Below are positions 1 through 6,474 of a DNA stretch of 6,474 nt, in pieces. A program made the translations under genes and the position numbers. The first letter of the stretch is position 1; every line of letters begins with the position of its first letter. The stretch is from Quisquiliibacterium sp. (GTDB lineage Bacteria > Pseudomonadota > Gammaproteobacteria > Burkholderiales > Burkholderiaceae_E), in contig JALRBB010000232.1 in assembly GCA_023257915.1 (NCBI GenBank), forward strand, positions 1-6,474. The letters run 5' to 3'. The notes under the pieces are model-generated. The model did not search any database, was not told the DNA's origin, and was given only the letters and a program-made list of their open reading frames with translations.

Positions 1-1297
1 TGCGTGCGATCAGTCGTTCGACCAATCCACCCATGGTTTCGATGCCCAGTGACAGCGGGATCACGTCCAGCAACAGCCAGTCATCATCGGCGCTGCGGTT
101 GCCTGCGAGCAGGTTCGCCTGAATGGACGCGCCAAGGGCGACGACCTTATCCGGATCAAGGTCGGTCAATGGCGGTTTGCCAAACATCTGGGCGACAGCC
201 GCACGCACCTGCGGCATGCGGGTTGCGCCGCCCACGAGCACGACGCCCGATACTTGATCCGCGCCAAGCTTGGCATCGCGCAATACCCGACGAGTTGCAC
301 TGAGCGTGCGATCAAGCAGCGCACGGGTGATCTGCTCGAAGCGTTGCTGCGACAGCGGCAATGTGACCCGGGTTGCATCGGAAAGACGTACCGAATAGGT
401 GGCGACCGGATGCTCGCTGAGGGCTTCCTTGGCACGCCTGGCCTCGAGCAGCATCGCTCGCAGGTCGCCAGAGGTCAGCACACCACTGGCCAGTGCGGAA
501 TCGATCACGCTGGAGCCAGCAGTCTGTTGATGTTCGACGGTCCCGGTCTCTTCGAGCGCCCATTCGACGATCGCGCGGTCAAAATCATCGCCACCGAGCG
601 CGCTGTCGCCGCCCGTCGCAATCACTTCGAACACGCCCTTGGTCAGCCGAAGCATCGACACATCAAAGGTTCCGCCGCCCAGGTCATAGACCACGAACAG
701 GCCTTCGGCGCCGTTGTCCAGTCCATAGGCGACCGCAGCCGCGGTCGGCTCGTTGAGCAGCCTGAGAACCTCCAAGCCTGCCAGCCGGGCAGCATCCTTG
801 GTCGCCTGTCGCTGCGCGTCATCGAAATAGGCCGGGACGGTGATCACTGCACCGACCAGCTCCCCACCCAACGACTGCTCGGCGCGAACCCGCAAGACAC
901 GCAGGATCTCAGCGGAAACCTCGACCGGACTCTTCTCCCCGGCCCGGGTGCGCAGTTTGACCATCCCTGGCGCATCGACGAATTCGTAGGGCGAGCGCAA
1001 TTGGCGTGCATCCTCGAGCCCCCTGCCCATGAAGCGCTTGGCCGAGACGATCGTGTTGTGCGGATCGACTGCCGCCAGGCGCATCGCTTCTTCGCCGACA
1101 TCCAGGCGACCGTCTTCTCGATAGCGCACCACCGACGGCAGCAACAGATGCCCCTCTTCGTCGGCAAGTACTTCGGGAACCCCATGCCGAACGGTAGCCA
1201 CCAGCGAGTTGGTGGTACCAAGGTCGATGCCAATTGCGAGCCGCCGCTGGTGCGGCTCGGGAGACATTCCGGGTTCAGAAATCTGAAGAAGTGCCAT
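1..1297 (-). CDS. hscA: HscA, Hsp70-family chaperone for Fe-S cluster transfer (3' end outside window)
   Basis: This is the specialised Hsp70 of the ISC pathway. With HscB it binds the LPPVK motif of IscU and uses ATP hydrolysis to promote cluster release to acceptor proteins in the cytoplasm. I translated the minus strand from the ATG at 1297; the frame stays open for 432 codons to the window edge, against about 620 residues usual for the family. The N-terminus ([10 protein letters not shown], then [16 protein letters not shown] at about 16-31) is almost that of E. coli HscA. Phosphate-binding DLGGGTFD lies at 205-212 and VGGATRMP at 355-362. The interdomain linker LLLD falls at 408-411, followed by the start of the substrate-binding domain (VIPLSLG), so the ATPase domain is complete and most of the substrate domain is missing. 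It starts 16 bp after hscB behind a weak TGGA ribosome site, which suggests dependence on upstream translation. Met11 is a less likely alternative start. Confidence 0.97.
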   Translation of the reverse strand, partial: MALLQISEPGMSPEPHQRRLAIGIDLGTTNSLVATVRHGVPEVLADEEGHLLLPSVVRYREDGRLDVGEEAMRLAAVDPHNTIVSAKRFMGRGLEDARQLRSPYEFVDAPGMVKLRTRAGEKSPVEVSAEILRVLRVRAEQSLGGELVGAVITVPAYFDDAQRQATKDAARLAGLEVLRLLNEPTAAAVAYGLDNGAEGLFVVYDLGGGTFDVSMLRLTKGVFEVIATGGDSALGGDDFDRAIVEWALEETGTVEHQQTAGSSVIDSALASGVLTSGDLRAMLLEARRAKEALSEHPVATYSVRLSDATRVTLPLSQQRFEQITRALLDRTLSATRRVLRDAKLGADQVSGVVLVGGATRMPQVRAAVAQMFGKPPLTDLDPDKVVALGASIQANLLAGNRSADDDWLLLDVIPLSLGIETMGGLVERLIAR

Positions 1298-1313
1298 CGA
1301 TCATTCCAGCCAG

Positions 1314-1856
1314 TCAGCTCGTCTCGAGCCGGTCTTCGAAATCGGTGAGATCCTCGTCGAACCTCTCGACGAACATCAGTTGTCGCACGAGCCCCGACGC
1401 CTGGGAAAACTCTTGTCGACGATCCAGCGCATCGGCCAGTTCGGCAAGAAGCGCCGCGCGCGTCTGGTCAATCTGCCCACGAAGCACCGCAAGTGGCGCA
1501 CCCGCCTCGCCCGGCTCCATCGACGCCAGTTGCTCGAGCTGCTCGCGCCATTCCATCTGCGTCAACAGAAACTCGCCAGGCATTGCGGTGTTTGAGTGCA
1601 CCTGCGGATCGGCACCGTGCAATTCGCACAAATACGCAGCCCGCAACAGCGGATCGCGCAAGGTGCGATACGCCTCATTGGCCTGCGTGGCCAGTTGCAT
1701 CGCAATGCGTCGCTCGGTATCGGTGCCAGCGCCGAAGCGATCCGGATGCACCGCCGACTGTACTCGCCGAAAGGCCGAATCGAGCGCCTCGCGATCGATC
1801 GCAAACCCTTCGGACAAGCCGAACAATTCAAAATGGGAGCTGTTCAGAGCCTTCAT
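1314..1856 (-). CDS. hscB: HscB, J-domain co-chaperone of the ISC system
   Basis: HscB is the type III J-protein that delivers IscU to HscA and stimulates the HscA ATPase. The predicted protein has 180 residues, slightly longer than the 171 of E. coli. An N-terminal J domain spans roughly 8-76: HFELFGL at 8-14, the essential HPD tripeptide at 37-39, and a helix IV region ending NEAYRTLRDPLLRAAYL. A C-terminal helical domain (about 93-177) carries FLLTQMEWREQLEQL at 96-110, the part of the family that contacts IscU. It sits between iscA and hscA in the canonical order. No convincing Shine-Dalgarno sequence precedes the ATG, and a stable hairpin ends 12 bases before it, so translation may be weak or controlled. 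The start fits the family alignment, since E. coli begins only a few residues before the matching YFTLFGL. Confidence 0.96.
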   Translation of the reverse strand: MKALNSSHFELFGLSEGFAIDREALDSAFRRVQSAVHPDRFGAGTDTERRIAMQLATQANEAYRTLRDPLLRAAYLCELHGADPQVHSNTAMPGEFLLTQMEWREQLEQLASMEPGEAGAPLAVLRGQIDQTRAALLAELADALDRRQEFSQASGLVRQLMFVERFDEDLTDFEDRLETS

Positions 1857-1868
1857 CGTGCAAATGAA

Positions 1869-1890
1869 GAGGCGGCCTTTTGGCCGCCTC
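1869..1890 (-). promoter_or_regulatory. Hairpin between iscA and hscB (possible attenuator or processing site)
   Basis: A perfect 9-bp inverted repeat, GAGGCGGCC and GGCCGCCTC, flanks a 4-base loop (AAAA in the transcript). It lies inside the 81-bp iscA-hscB gap. In the transcript it is followed by UUCAUUU, a poor U-tract, and then by the hscB start codon 12 bases beyond the stem. The structure is seen directly. A role as leaky terminator, RNase stop or translation modulator lowering hscBA relative to iscUA is inference. Confidence 0.6.
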
Positions 1891-1937
1891 GCGCAATCGC
1901 CACCCGCAACGCAGCCGAGGCCGGTTGCCGGTGGGGT

Positions 1938-2261
1938 TCAGACGTTGAACGACTCGCCGCAGCCGCACTCGCTCTTGGAGTTCGGATTGTTGAAGCGAAA
2001 ACCTTCGTTCAAGCCTTCACGGACAAAGTCGAGTTCGGTTCCGTCGATGTACGGGAGACTTTTCGGATCCACGAACACCTTGACACCGAAACTCTCGAAT
2101 TGCATGTCTTCGGGGTTCTCGGCGTCAGCAAATTCCAGCTTGTAAGCCATGCCGGAACAACCGGTTGTCTTGACGCCCAGTCGCAGGCCAAGGCCTTTGC
2201 CGCGCTTGGCGATATAGCTGCCGACGTGACGTGCCGCGCTTTCGGTAAGAGTGATCGCCAT
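1938..2261 (-). CDS. iscA: IscA, A-type iron-sulfur carrier protein
   Basis: IscA is a small HesB/A-type protein that binds iron or Fe-S clusters and takes part in delivering them, particularly for [4Fe-4S] maturation. The 107-residue product has the length of E. coli IscA and the three invariant cysteines at identical positions: Cys35 in TTGCSGM, and Cys99 and Cys101 in the C-terminal ECGCGESF. The start is supported by a strong GAGGGG ribosome site (2267-2272) that overlaps the iscU stop codon only 9 bp upstream, a layout typical of translational coupling. SufA and ErpA are the alternatives within the family. Position between iscU and hscB and the near-identity to IscA make iscA the best name. 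Confidence 0.97.
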   Translation of the reverse strand: MAITLTESAARHVGSYIAKRGKGLGLRLGVKTTGCSGMAYKLEFADAENPEDMQFESFGVKVFVDPKSLPYIDGTELDFVREGLNEGFRFNNPNSKSECGCGESFNV

Positions 2262-2270
2262 TGCCGCCCC

Positions 2271-2687
2271 TCAGGCCGCCGCCCGCGCGGCGTCCGCCCC
2301 TTCCGCCGCACCGTGCTTCTGGCGGTAGTCGTCAATCGCAGCCTTGATCGCGTCTTCGGCCAGGATCGAGCAGTGAATCTTGACCGGCGGCAGCGCCAGT
2401 TCTTCAGCGATCTGGGTGTTCTTGAGCTGCATTGCCTGATCAAGCGACTTGCCCTTGACCCATTCGGTGACGAGTGATGAGGACGCAATCGCCGAACCAC
2501 AGCCATAGGTCTTGAACTTTGCATCTTCGATGATGCCGTCGTCATTGACCTTGATCTGCAACTTCATCACGTCGCCGCAGGCCGGTGCTCCGACCATGCC
2601 GGTGCCGACATGCGGGTCAGCCTTGTCGAACGCACCGACGTTGCGAGGGTTTTCGTAGTGGTCGATAACCTTTTCGCTGTAAGCCAT
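2271..2687 (-). CDS. iscU: IscU, Fe-S cluster assembly scaffold
   Basis: IscU is the scaffold on which [2Fe-2S] clusters are built from iron and the persulfide sulfur of IscS. The 138-residue product shows the three ligand cysteines Cys37 (APACGD), Cys63 (TYGCGS) and Cys106 (KIHCS). Asp39, needed for cluster release, and His105 are present, and the HscA-recognition motif LPPVK is at 99-103. The core is nearly the same as in E. coli (128 residues). The difference is an Ala-rich tail after about residue 125 (HGAAEGADAARAAA) that adds about ten residues. The ATG has a good GGGAG ribosome site at 2694-2698. It is the third gene of the operon, 78 bp after iscS and 9 bp before iscA, and likely coupled to iscA for balanced expression. 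Confidence 0.98.
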   Translation of the reverse strand: MAYSEKVIDHYENPRNVGAFDKADPHVGTGMVGAPACGDVMKLQIKVNDDGIIEDAKFKTYGCGSAIASSSLVTEWVKGKSLDQAMQLKNTQIAEELALPPVKIHCSILAEDAIKAAIDDYRQKHGAAEGADAARAAA

Positions 2688-2747
2688 TGATTGCTCCCAG
2701 TGTGATTCGTGTGTTTCAGGTTTGAGGCGCGATGTTCTACTGAATCA

Positions 2748-2762
2748 GGTTCGACTCGAACC
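2748..2762 (-). promoter_or_regulatory. Small hairpin in the iscS-iscU gap
   Basis: Directly after the iscS stop, the transcript can fold a 6-bp perfect stem (GGTTCG with CGAACC) around a 3-base loop. A further CTGA/TCAG pairing may form outside it, using the iscS stop region (2764-2767) and bases 2743-2746. No U-tract follows, so it is not an intrinsic terminator. A role in protecting the iscRS end or in processing between iscS and iscU is inference only. Confidence 0.4.
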
Positions 2763-2765
2763 GGC

Positions 2766-3977
2766 TCAGTGAGCAGCCCATTGCACCTTGCTCAAATCGA
2801 CGCCGTCGAGATGCATCTCCCACAGCGGAGACATCTCGCGCAGTTTTCCAACTTTCGCGTTGATCAAATCGATCGCGAAGTCTACCTCTTCCTCGGTCGT
2901 GAACCGTCCGATCGTGAAGCGAATCGAACTGTGCGCGAGTTCGTCGCTGCGCCCGAGCGCACGAAGAACGTAGGAAGGTTCCAGACTGGCCGAGGTACAG
3001 GCCGACCCGCTGGAGACCGCAACGTCCTTGATCGCCATGATGAGGGACTCGCCCTCGACGAAGTTGAAGCTCAGGTTCAGGTTGTGCGGAACGCGGCGCT
3101 CCATATCACCGTTGACATAGACCTCGTCCATGCGCGTCAGTCCGCGCAGCAGCTTGTCGCGCAGCATCCGGATGCGATCGTTCTCATTAGCCATTTCCTC
3201 GCCCGCGATCCGGAACGCTTCGCCCATGCCGACGATCTGATGCGTCGGCAATGTGCCACTGCGAAAACCACGTTCGTGACCGCCGCCATGGATCTGGGCT
3301 TCGATGCGAATTCTGGGCTTGCGCTGGATATACAGCGCACCGACGCCCTTTGGCCCATACGTCTTGTGCGCCGAGAACGACATCAGATCGACCTTCAGGC
3401 TAGCCAGGTCGATTGGCAGCTTGCCGGTCGCCTGAGCCGAATCAACATGGAACAGGACTCCACGCTCCCGGCAGATTTCCCCCATCGCGGGAATATCCTG
3501 GATGACGCCAATCTCGTTGTTTACGTACATCACCGAGGCAAGAATCGTGTCCTTGCGCAAGGACTGCGTAAACACGTCAAGCCCGACCATGCCGTTCTCG
3601 TCGACGTCCAGATACGTGACCTCGAAGCCCTCTCGCTCCAGTTCGCGCATTGTGTCAAGCGTCGCCTTGTGCTCGGTCTTGACGGTCACCAGATGCCGAC
3701 CACGCTCCTTGTAGAAATGCGCGGCCCCCTTGACTGCCAGGTTGATCGATTCGGTAGCCCCGGAGGTCCAGACGATTTCGCGCGGGTCCGCCCCGACCAG
3801 CGCAGCAACCTGCGCGCGGGCAGTTTCAACCGCGGATTCAGCGCCCCAGCCAAAGGCATGGCTGCGCGAGGCCGGATTGCCGAACTGTTCGCGCAGAAAG
3901 GGGACCATTTTGTCTACGACACGCGGATCCACCGGTGTGGTGGCCGAATAGTCAAGGTATACAGGCAGTGCCAACAT
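2766..3977 (-). CDS. iscS: IscS, PLP-dependent cysteine desulfurase
   Basis: IscS converts L-cysteine to L-alanine and holds the sulfur as a persulfide. It passes the sulfur to IscU and, in the wider family, to thiolation pathways such as TusA/tRNA modification, ThiI and MoaD-type acceptors. The 403 residues match the 404 of E. coli. It opens [15 protein letters not shown] at 6-20. PLP-stacking His103 is in TEHKATLD, the Schiff-base Lys205 in [12 protein letters not shown] (201-211), and the mobile-loop Cys327 in [13 protein letters not shown]. Each key residue lies one position below its E. coli number. The C-terminus ([13 protein letters not shown]), used for partner contacts in this group, is intact, which separates it from SufS/CsdA-type enzymes. 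The ATG has a CGGAG ribosome site at 3984-3988. It follows iscR by 38 bp. Confidence 0.98.
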   Translation of the reverse strand: MLALPVYLDYSATTPVDPRVVDKMVPFLREQFGNPASRSHAFGWGAESAVETARAQVAALVGADPREIVWTSGATESINLAVKGAAHFYKERGRHLVTVKTEHKATLDTMRELEREGFEVTYLDVDENGMVGLDVFTQSLRKDTILASVMYVNNEIGVIQDIPAMGEICRERGVLFHVDSAQATGKLPIDLASLKVDLMSFSAHKTYGPKGVGALYIQRKPRIRIEAQIHGGGHERGFRSGTLPTHQIVGMGEAFRIAGEEMANENDRIRMLRDKLLRGLTRMDEVYVNGDMERRVPHNLNLSFNFVEGESLIMAIKDVAVSSGSACTSASLEPSYVLRALGRSDELAHSSIRFTIGRFTTEEEVDFAIDLINAKVGKLREMSPLWEMHLDGVDLSKVQWAAH

Positions 3978-4015
3978 TCAAAACTCCGAAACCGGATCGC
4001 TACGATGCGATTTGA

Positions 4016-4552
4016 TCAAACTGCACGAGTCGCCCGGGTGCCATCGACCCGGATCGGCTGCAGCGTGGAGGTGGGGAATTCCAGGGCTGCGCGATGTTCA
4101 CGGAGCACCGAGACCGACTGCTTTGGAGCACTTTGCGAATCCCGGGAACGCTGCTGCTCGACCAGTTCCCCCAGGGTTACCGAATCCAGATAATCGATCA
4201 TTCGCTTGTTCAGATTTGCCCACAGTTCGTGAGTCATGCAGGGACCAGCCTCATCATGGCAATTGCCCTGCCCGCCACACTGGGTCGCGTCAAGCGGCTC
4301 ATCGACCGCGAAGATCACATCGGCAACCGTGATTTCCTTCATCGAACGGGCGAGGCTATAGCCACCACCCGGACCGCGCGTGCTTTCCACCAGTTCATGA
4401 CGACGAAGTTTCCCGAACAACTGCTCAAGGTAAGACAGGGAAATCTTCTGGCGCTGACTGATCCCGGCGAGCGTGACAGGCCCCTGATGCTGTCGCATCG
4501 ACAGATCGATCATCGCGGTGACCGCAAAACGTCCCTTGGTCGTGAGTCTCAT
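4016..4552 (-). CDS. iscR: IscR, Rrf2-family [2Fe-2S] transcriptional regulator
   Basis: IscR represses the isc operon when loaded with a [2Fe-2S] cluster, and apo-IscR regulates other promoters, so it adjusts Fe-S synthesis to demand. From MRLTTKGRFAV the product has 178 residues, against 162 in E. coli. A winged helix-turn-helix covers about 2-65 (LAGISQRQKISLSYLEQLF at 28-46, then a wing with RGPGGGYSL at 59-67). The cluster region has Cys92, Cys98 and Cys105, then His108 in CMTHELW, the expected fourth ligand. Cys98 to Cys105 is one residue longer than in E. coli. The tail after about 137 is long and variable. The reading frame is open up to an ATG at 4669, but that start would lie upstream of the promoter. 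The ATG at 4552 has GGAG six bases away and matches the family N-terminus, so I chose it. Confidence 0.96.
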   Translation of the reverse strand: MRLTTKGRFAVTAMIDLSMRQHQGPVTLAGISQRQKISLSYLEQLFGKLRRHELVESTRGPGGGYSLARSMKEITVADVIFAVDEPLDATQCGGQGNCHDEAGPCMTHELWANLNKRMIDYLDSVTLGELVEQQRSRDSQSAPKQSVSVLREHRAALEFPTSTLQPIRVDGTRATRAV

Positions 4553-4558
4553 GGCGTT

Positions 4559-4563
4559 CTCCA
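4559..4563 (-). promoter_or_regulatory. Ribosome binding site deciding the iscR start
   Basis: TGGAG lies six bases before the ATG at 4552 in the transcript. It supports the family-consistent start over the in-frame ATG at 4669, which lies upstream of the -35 box and could not be translated from the predicted iscR promoter. Confidence 0.85.
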
Positions 4564-4566
4564 GCA

Positions 4567-4591
4567 AAGCCCGAGAAATTTGGTCAAGTTT
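4567..4591 (-). promoter_or_regulatory. Putative IscR operator 2 (over -10 and transcript start)
   Basis: On the minus strand TTGAC, seven AT-rich bases, then CTCGG has the 5-7-5 spacing of the IscR type-1 consensus (YYGAC-N7-GTCRR), with one mismatch in the second half-site. It begins 28 bp after the equivalent point of the upstream copy and covers most of the -10 box and the predicted start, so bound IscR would block polymerase. Assignment is by eye against a consensus recalled from E. coli work. Confidence 0.65.
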
Positions 4592-4615
4592 AGTAAACCC
4601 GACCAAATTTGTCAA
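4587..4615 (-). promoter_or_regulatory. Predicted sigma70-type promoter of the isc operon
   Basis: A perfect -35 TTGACA (4610-4615) and a -10 TAAACT (4587-4592, 4 of 6 to consensus) are separated by exactly 17 bp. The start should fall near 4580, giving a leader of about 28 bases with the iscR ribosome site. It is the only good promoter I see in the gap after the terminator, so it should drive iscR-iscS-iscU-iscA-hscB-hscA. Confidence 0.82.
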
Positions 4616-4619
4616 CAAA
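4595..4619 (-). promoter_or_regulatory. Putative IscR operator 1 (over -35 and spacer)
   Basis: On the minus strand TTGAC, seven AT-rich bases, then GTCGGG matches the type-1 IscR palindrome (YYGAC-N7-GTCRRS) in both half-sites, with mismatches only in the central and outer positions. It covers the -35 and much of the spacer, as expected for autorepression by [2Fe-2S]-IscR. It is the better of the two tandem sites. Confidence 0.72.
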
Positions 4620-4620
4620 C

Positions 4621-4646
4621 CCTGGACCGACACCCGTCTGTCCAGG
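4621..4646 (-). repeat. Interrupted palindrome upstream of the iscR promoter
   Basis: Perfect 7-base arms CCTGGAC and GTCCAGG enclose 12 bases that contain a second symmetric pair, GAC-ACCC-GTC, with a single C/T mismatch between the inner and outer arms. It ends 5 bp upstream of the -35 box (about -41 to -66 from the predicted start). It could be a regulator operator or simply a hairpin. No U-tract follows, so it is not a terminator. Its function is unknown. Confidence 0.5.
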
Positions 4647-4744
4647 ACAACAGGCGCGATGCTAACCAAAACCCTAGCGTTTCAGTAGGACATATTTTGT
4701 TCAAAGTGTTTAACCCGATGCATGCCCAATCGGCGCGACGCCTC

Positions 4745-4772
4745 AAAAAAAAAACCGGCGCAGTGCGCCGGT
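4745..4772 (-). terminator. Rho-independent terminator of the uvrB-phosphatase unit
   Basis: In the minus-strand transcript an 8-bp GC-rich stem (ACCGGCGC pairing with GCGCCGGT, loop ACT) runs into a tract of ten T, the last stem pair overlapping the tract. It lies 22 bp after the phosphatase stop codon and separates this unit from the isc operon. Confidence 0.93.
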
Positions 4773-4794
4773 CTGGGTGAGGTTTGTGGATGCG

Positions 4795-5316
4795 TCAGGC
4801 CGCGGCCACCTGCGTCGCGCGCCTCTTGGCCACTTCGAGCAGACCATTGCATGCGTCCTCGATGTAGTCGAGCACCTGCTCAAATCCCTGCGCATTGCCG
4901 TAGTACGGATCCGGGATGGTGGCCGTCTCATGCTCGCTGGCAAAGCGCATCAGCAACTGCAGCTTGTGGTGGGCGCGCTTGGGCGCCATTTGCTGCAGCA
5001 GGGAAAGGTTGTCCCAGTCCATCGCCAGGATCATGTCGAACTGGTCGAAGTCTGCGTCTTCGATGCGGGACGCGCGAAGATCGGAGATATCGATGCCGCG
5101 ACGCGCGACTAGCGCCTGCGCACGCGAATCGGGTGCCTCACCCGCATGAAACGCATGCGTTCCAGCCGACGAAACCTTGACCACGTCCTCAAGGCCGGCC
5201 TGTCGCACCATCTGCCGAAAAATTCCCTGCGCCATCGGCGAGCGGCAGATGTTGCCCATGCACACGAACAGCACGCGGGTGCTCATTGCCAACGAAATCG
5301 GTTCACGCTTTGCCAT
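4795..5316 (-). CDS. Low-molecular-weight protein-tyrosine-phosphatase
   Basis: This is a cytoplasmic LMW-PTP of the arsenate-reductase-like fold, which removes phosphate from phosphotyrosine through a cysteine-phosphate intermediate. The signature C-X5-R-S is VCMGNICRSP, with nucleophile Cys19 and Arg25. The general-acid loop DPYYG is at 136-140 with Asp136. Length is 173 residues, or 163 if translation begins at Met11. The start at 5316 is preferred because it has GGAAG five bases upstream, whereas Met11 (5286) has no ribosome site, although family members often begin near MSTRVLFVCMGN. The physiological substrate cannot be told from sequence. Many bacterial LMW-PTPs pair with a tyrosine kinase in capsule clusters, but no such genes are here. 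It follows uvrB by 53 bp and is closed by a strong terminator, so it is probably cotranscribed with uvrB. ArsC is unlikely given the DPYYG loop. Confidence 0.93.
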   Translation of the reverse strand: MAKREPISLAMSTRVLFVCMGNICRSPMAQGIFRQMVRQAGLEDVVKVSSAGTHAFHAGEAPDSRAQALVARRGIDISDLRASRIEDADFDQFDMILAMDWDNLSLLQQMAPKRAHHKLQLLMRFASEHETATIPDPYYGNAQGFEQVLDYIEDACNGLLEVAKRRATQVAAA

Positions 5317-5321
5317 TTGAT

Positions 5322-5326
5322 CTTCC
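5322..5326 (-). promoter_or_regulatory. Ribosome binding site deciding the phosphatase start
   Basis: GGAAG is separated by five bases from the ATG at 5316. The in-frame ATG at 5286 is preceded by no purine-rich site, so this favours the longer 173-residue product. The same 8 bases CGGAAGAT occur again 27 bp upstream, at 5347-5354. Confidence 0.65.
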
Positions 5327-5369
5327 GTCCGAAAAATAATTACTAAATCTTCCGCCGGCCCGAACCTGG

Positions 5370-6474
<1,105 letters not shown>

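Noticed and set aside
254..1348. Long plus-strand open frame of 364 codons opposite hscA
   Set aside because: It lies wholly antisense to a clear HscA frame with conserved ATPase motifs. Its translation shows no recognisable domain, and long antisense frames are common in GC-rich coding DNA.
1234..2477. Overlapping plus-strand frames of 303 and 293 codons opposite hscB, iscA and iscU
   Set aside because: They are shadows of three well-supported minus-strand genes, overlap each other and show no domain.
2740..2765. Possible tRNA T-arm (GGTTCGAGTC on the minus strand)
   Set aside because: The local match to a T-loop is not followed by a complementary T-stem, and no acceptor, D or anticodon arms are present. 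It is explained by a simple 6-bp hairpin.
3996..4011. Weak inverted repeat ATCGC-N6-GCGAT in the iscR-iscS gap
   Set aside because: The stem is only 5 bp with a 6-base loop, which is easily chance. There is no U-tract and no further support.
2709..4193. Plus-strand open frame of 494 codons opposite iscS and part of iscR
   Set aside because: The minus strand encodes IscS with all catalytic residues. The antisense product resembles no family, has a biased composition and lacks a convincing ribosome site.
4601..4646. IscR type-2 operator upstream of the promoter
   Set aside because: A GTTTG core is present, but the flanking positions do not fit the type-2 consensus as I know it. The type-1 reading fits better.
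4553..4669. 39-residue N-terminal extension of IscR from the ATG at 4669
   Set aside because: It would span the promoter and operators, has no family counterpart, and the ATG at 4552 has a good ribosome site and the standard MRLTTKGRFAV start.
4680..4733. Second promoter or small gene in the AT-rich patch upstream of iscR
   Set aside because: I found no -35/-10 pair with proper spacing on either strand, no open frame with a ribosome site, and only a 5-bp CCGAT/ATCGG repeat.

Overview
The window is a piece of ordinary chromosome from a proteobacterium, most probably a betaproteobacterium. This rests on a GC-rich sequence, on proteins very close to the E. coli ISC set, on a beta-like IscR cluster loop, and on the gene order uvrB - low-molecular-weight tyrosine phosphatase - iscR, which I associate from memory with Burkholderiales-type genomes. 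I see no mobile element, CRISPR array, rRNA, tRNA or sign of horizontal transfer. Every gene lies on the minus strand, so transcription runs from high to low coordinates.

Upstream block (6474 to about 4745): the C-terminal half of uvrB (nucleotide excision repair) enters from the right edge. After 53 bp comes a complete low-molecular-weight protein-tyrosine-phosphatase gene. A very clear intrinsic terminator at 4745-4772 closes this transcription unit.

Regulatory gap (4553-4794, 242 bp): reading toward iscR it holds the terminator, an AT-rich patch near 4690-4712 with no recognised function, a 26-bp interrupted palindrome (4621-4646), and a strong sigma70-type promoter (TTGACA, 17-bp spacer, TAAACT). 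Two sequences resembling IscR type-1 operators cover the -35/spacer and the -10/start region. This fits the known negative feedback of [2Fe-2S]-IscR on its own operon.

ISC operon (4552 down to 1, running off the left edge): iscR (repressor and cluster sensor), iscS (cysteine desulfurase), iscU (scaffold), iscA (A-type carrier), hscB (J-protein co-chaperone) and hscA (Hsp70, first 432 codons). IscS supplies sulfur and IscU assembles the cluster. HscB docks IscU on HscA, which recognises the LPPVK motif of IscU and drives cluster release. IscA takes part in delivery or maturation, and IscR senses the output. fdx and possibly iscX would be expected beyond the left edge. Spacings are iscR-38-iscS-78-iscU-9-iscA-81-hscB-16-hscA. 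The two widest gaps each contain a hairpin that may tune the ratios of the products.

All catalytic and ligand residues I could check are present, and no gene looks broken. I did not find a novel system. The points worth a second look are regulatory: the two-operator iscR promoter, the unexplained palindrome beside it, and the two intercistronic hairpins.
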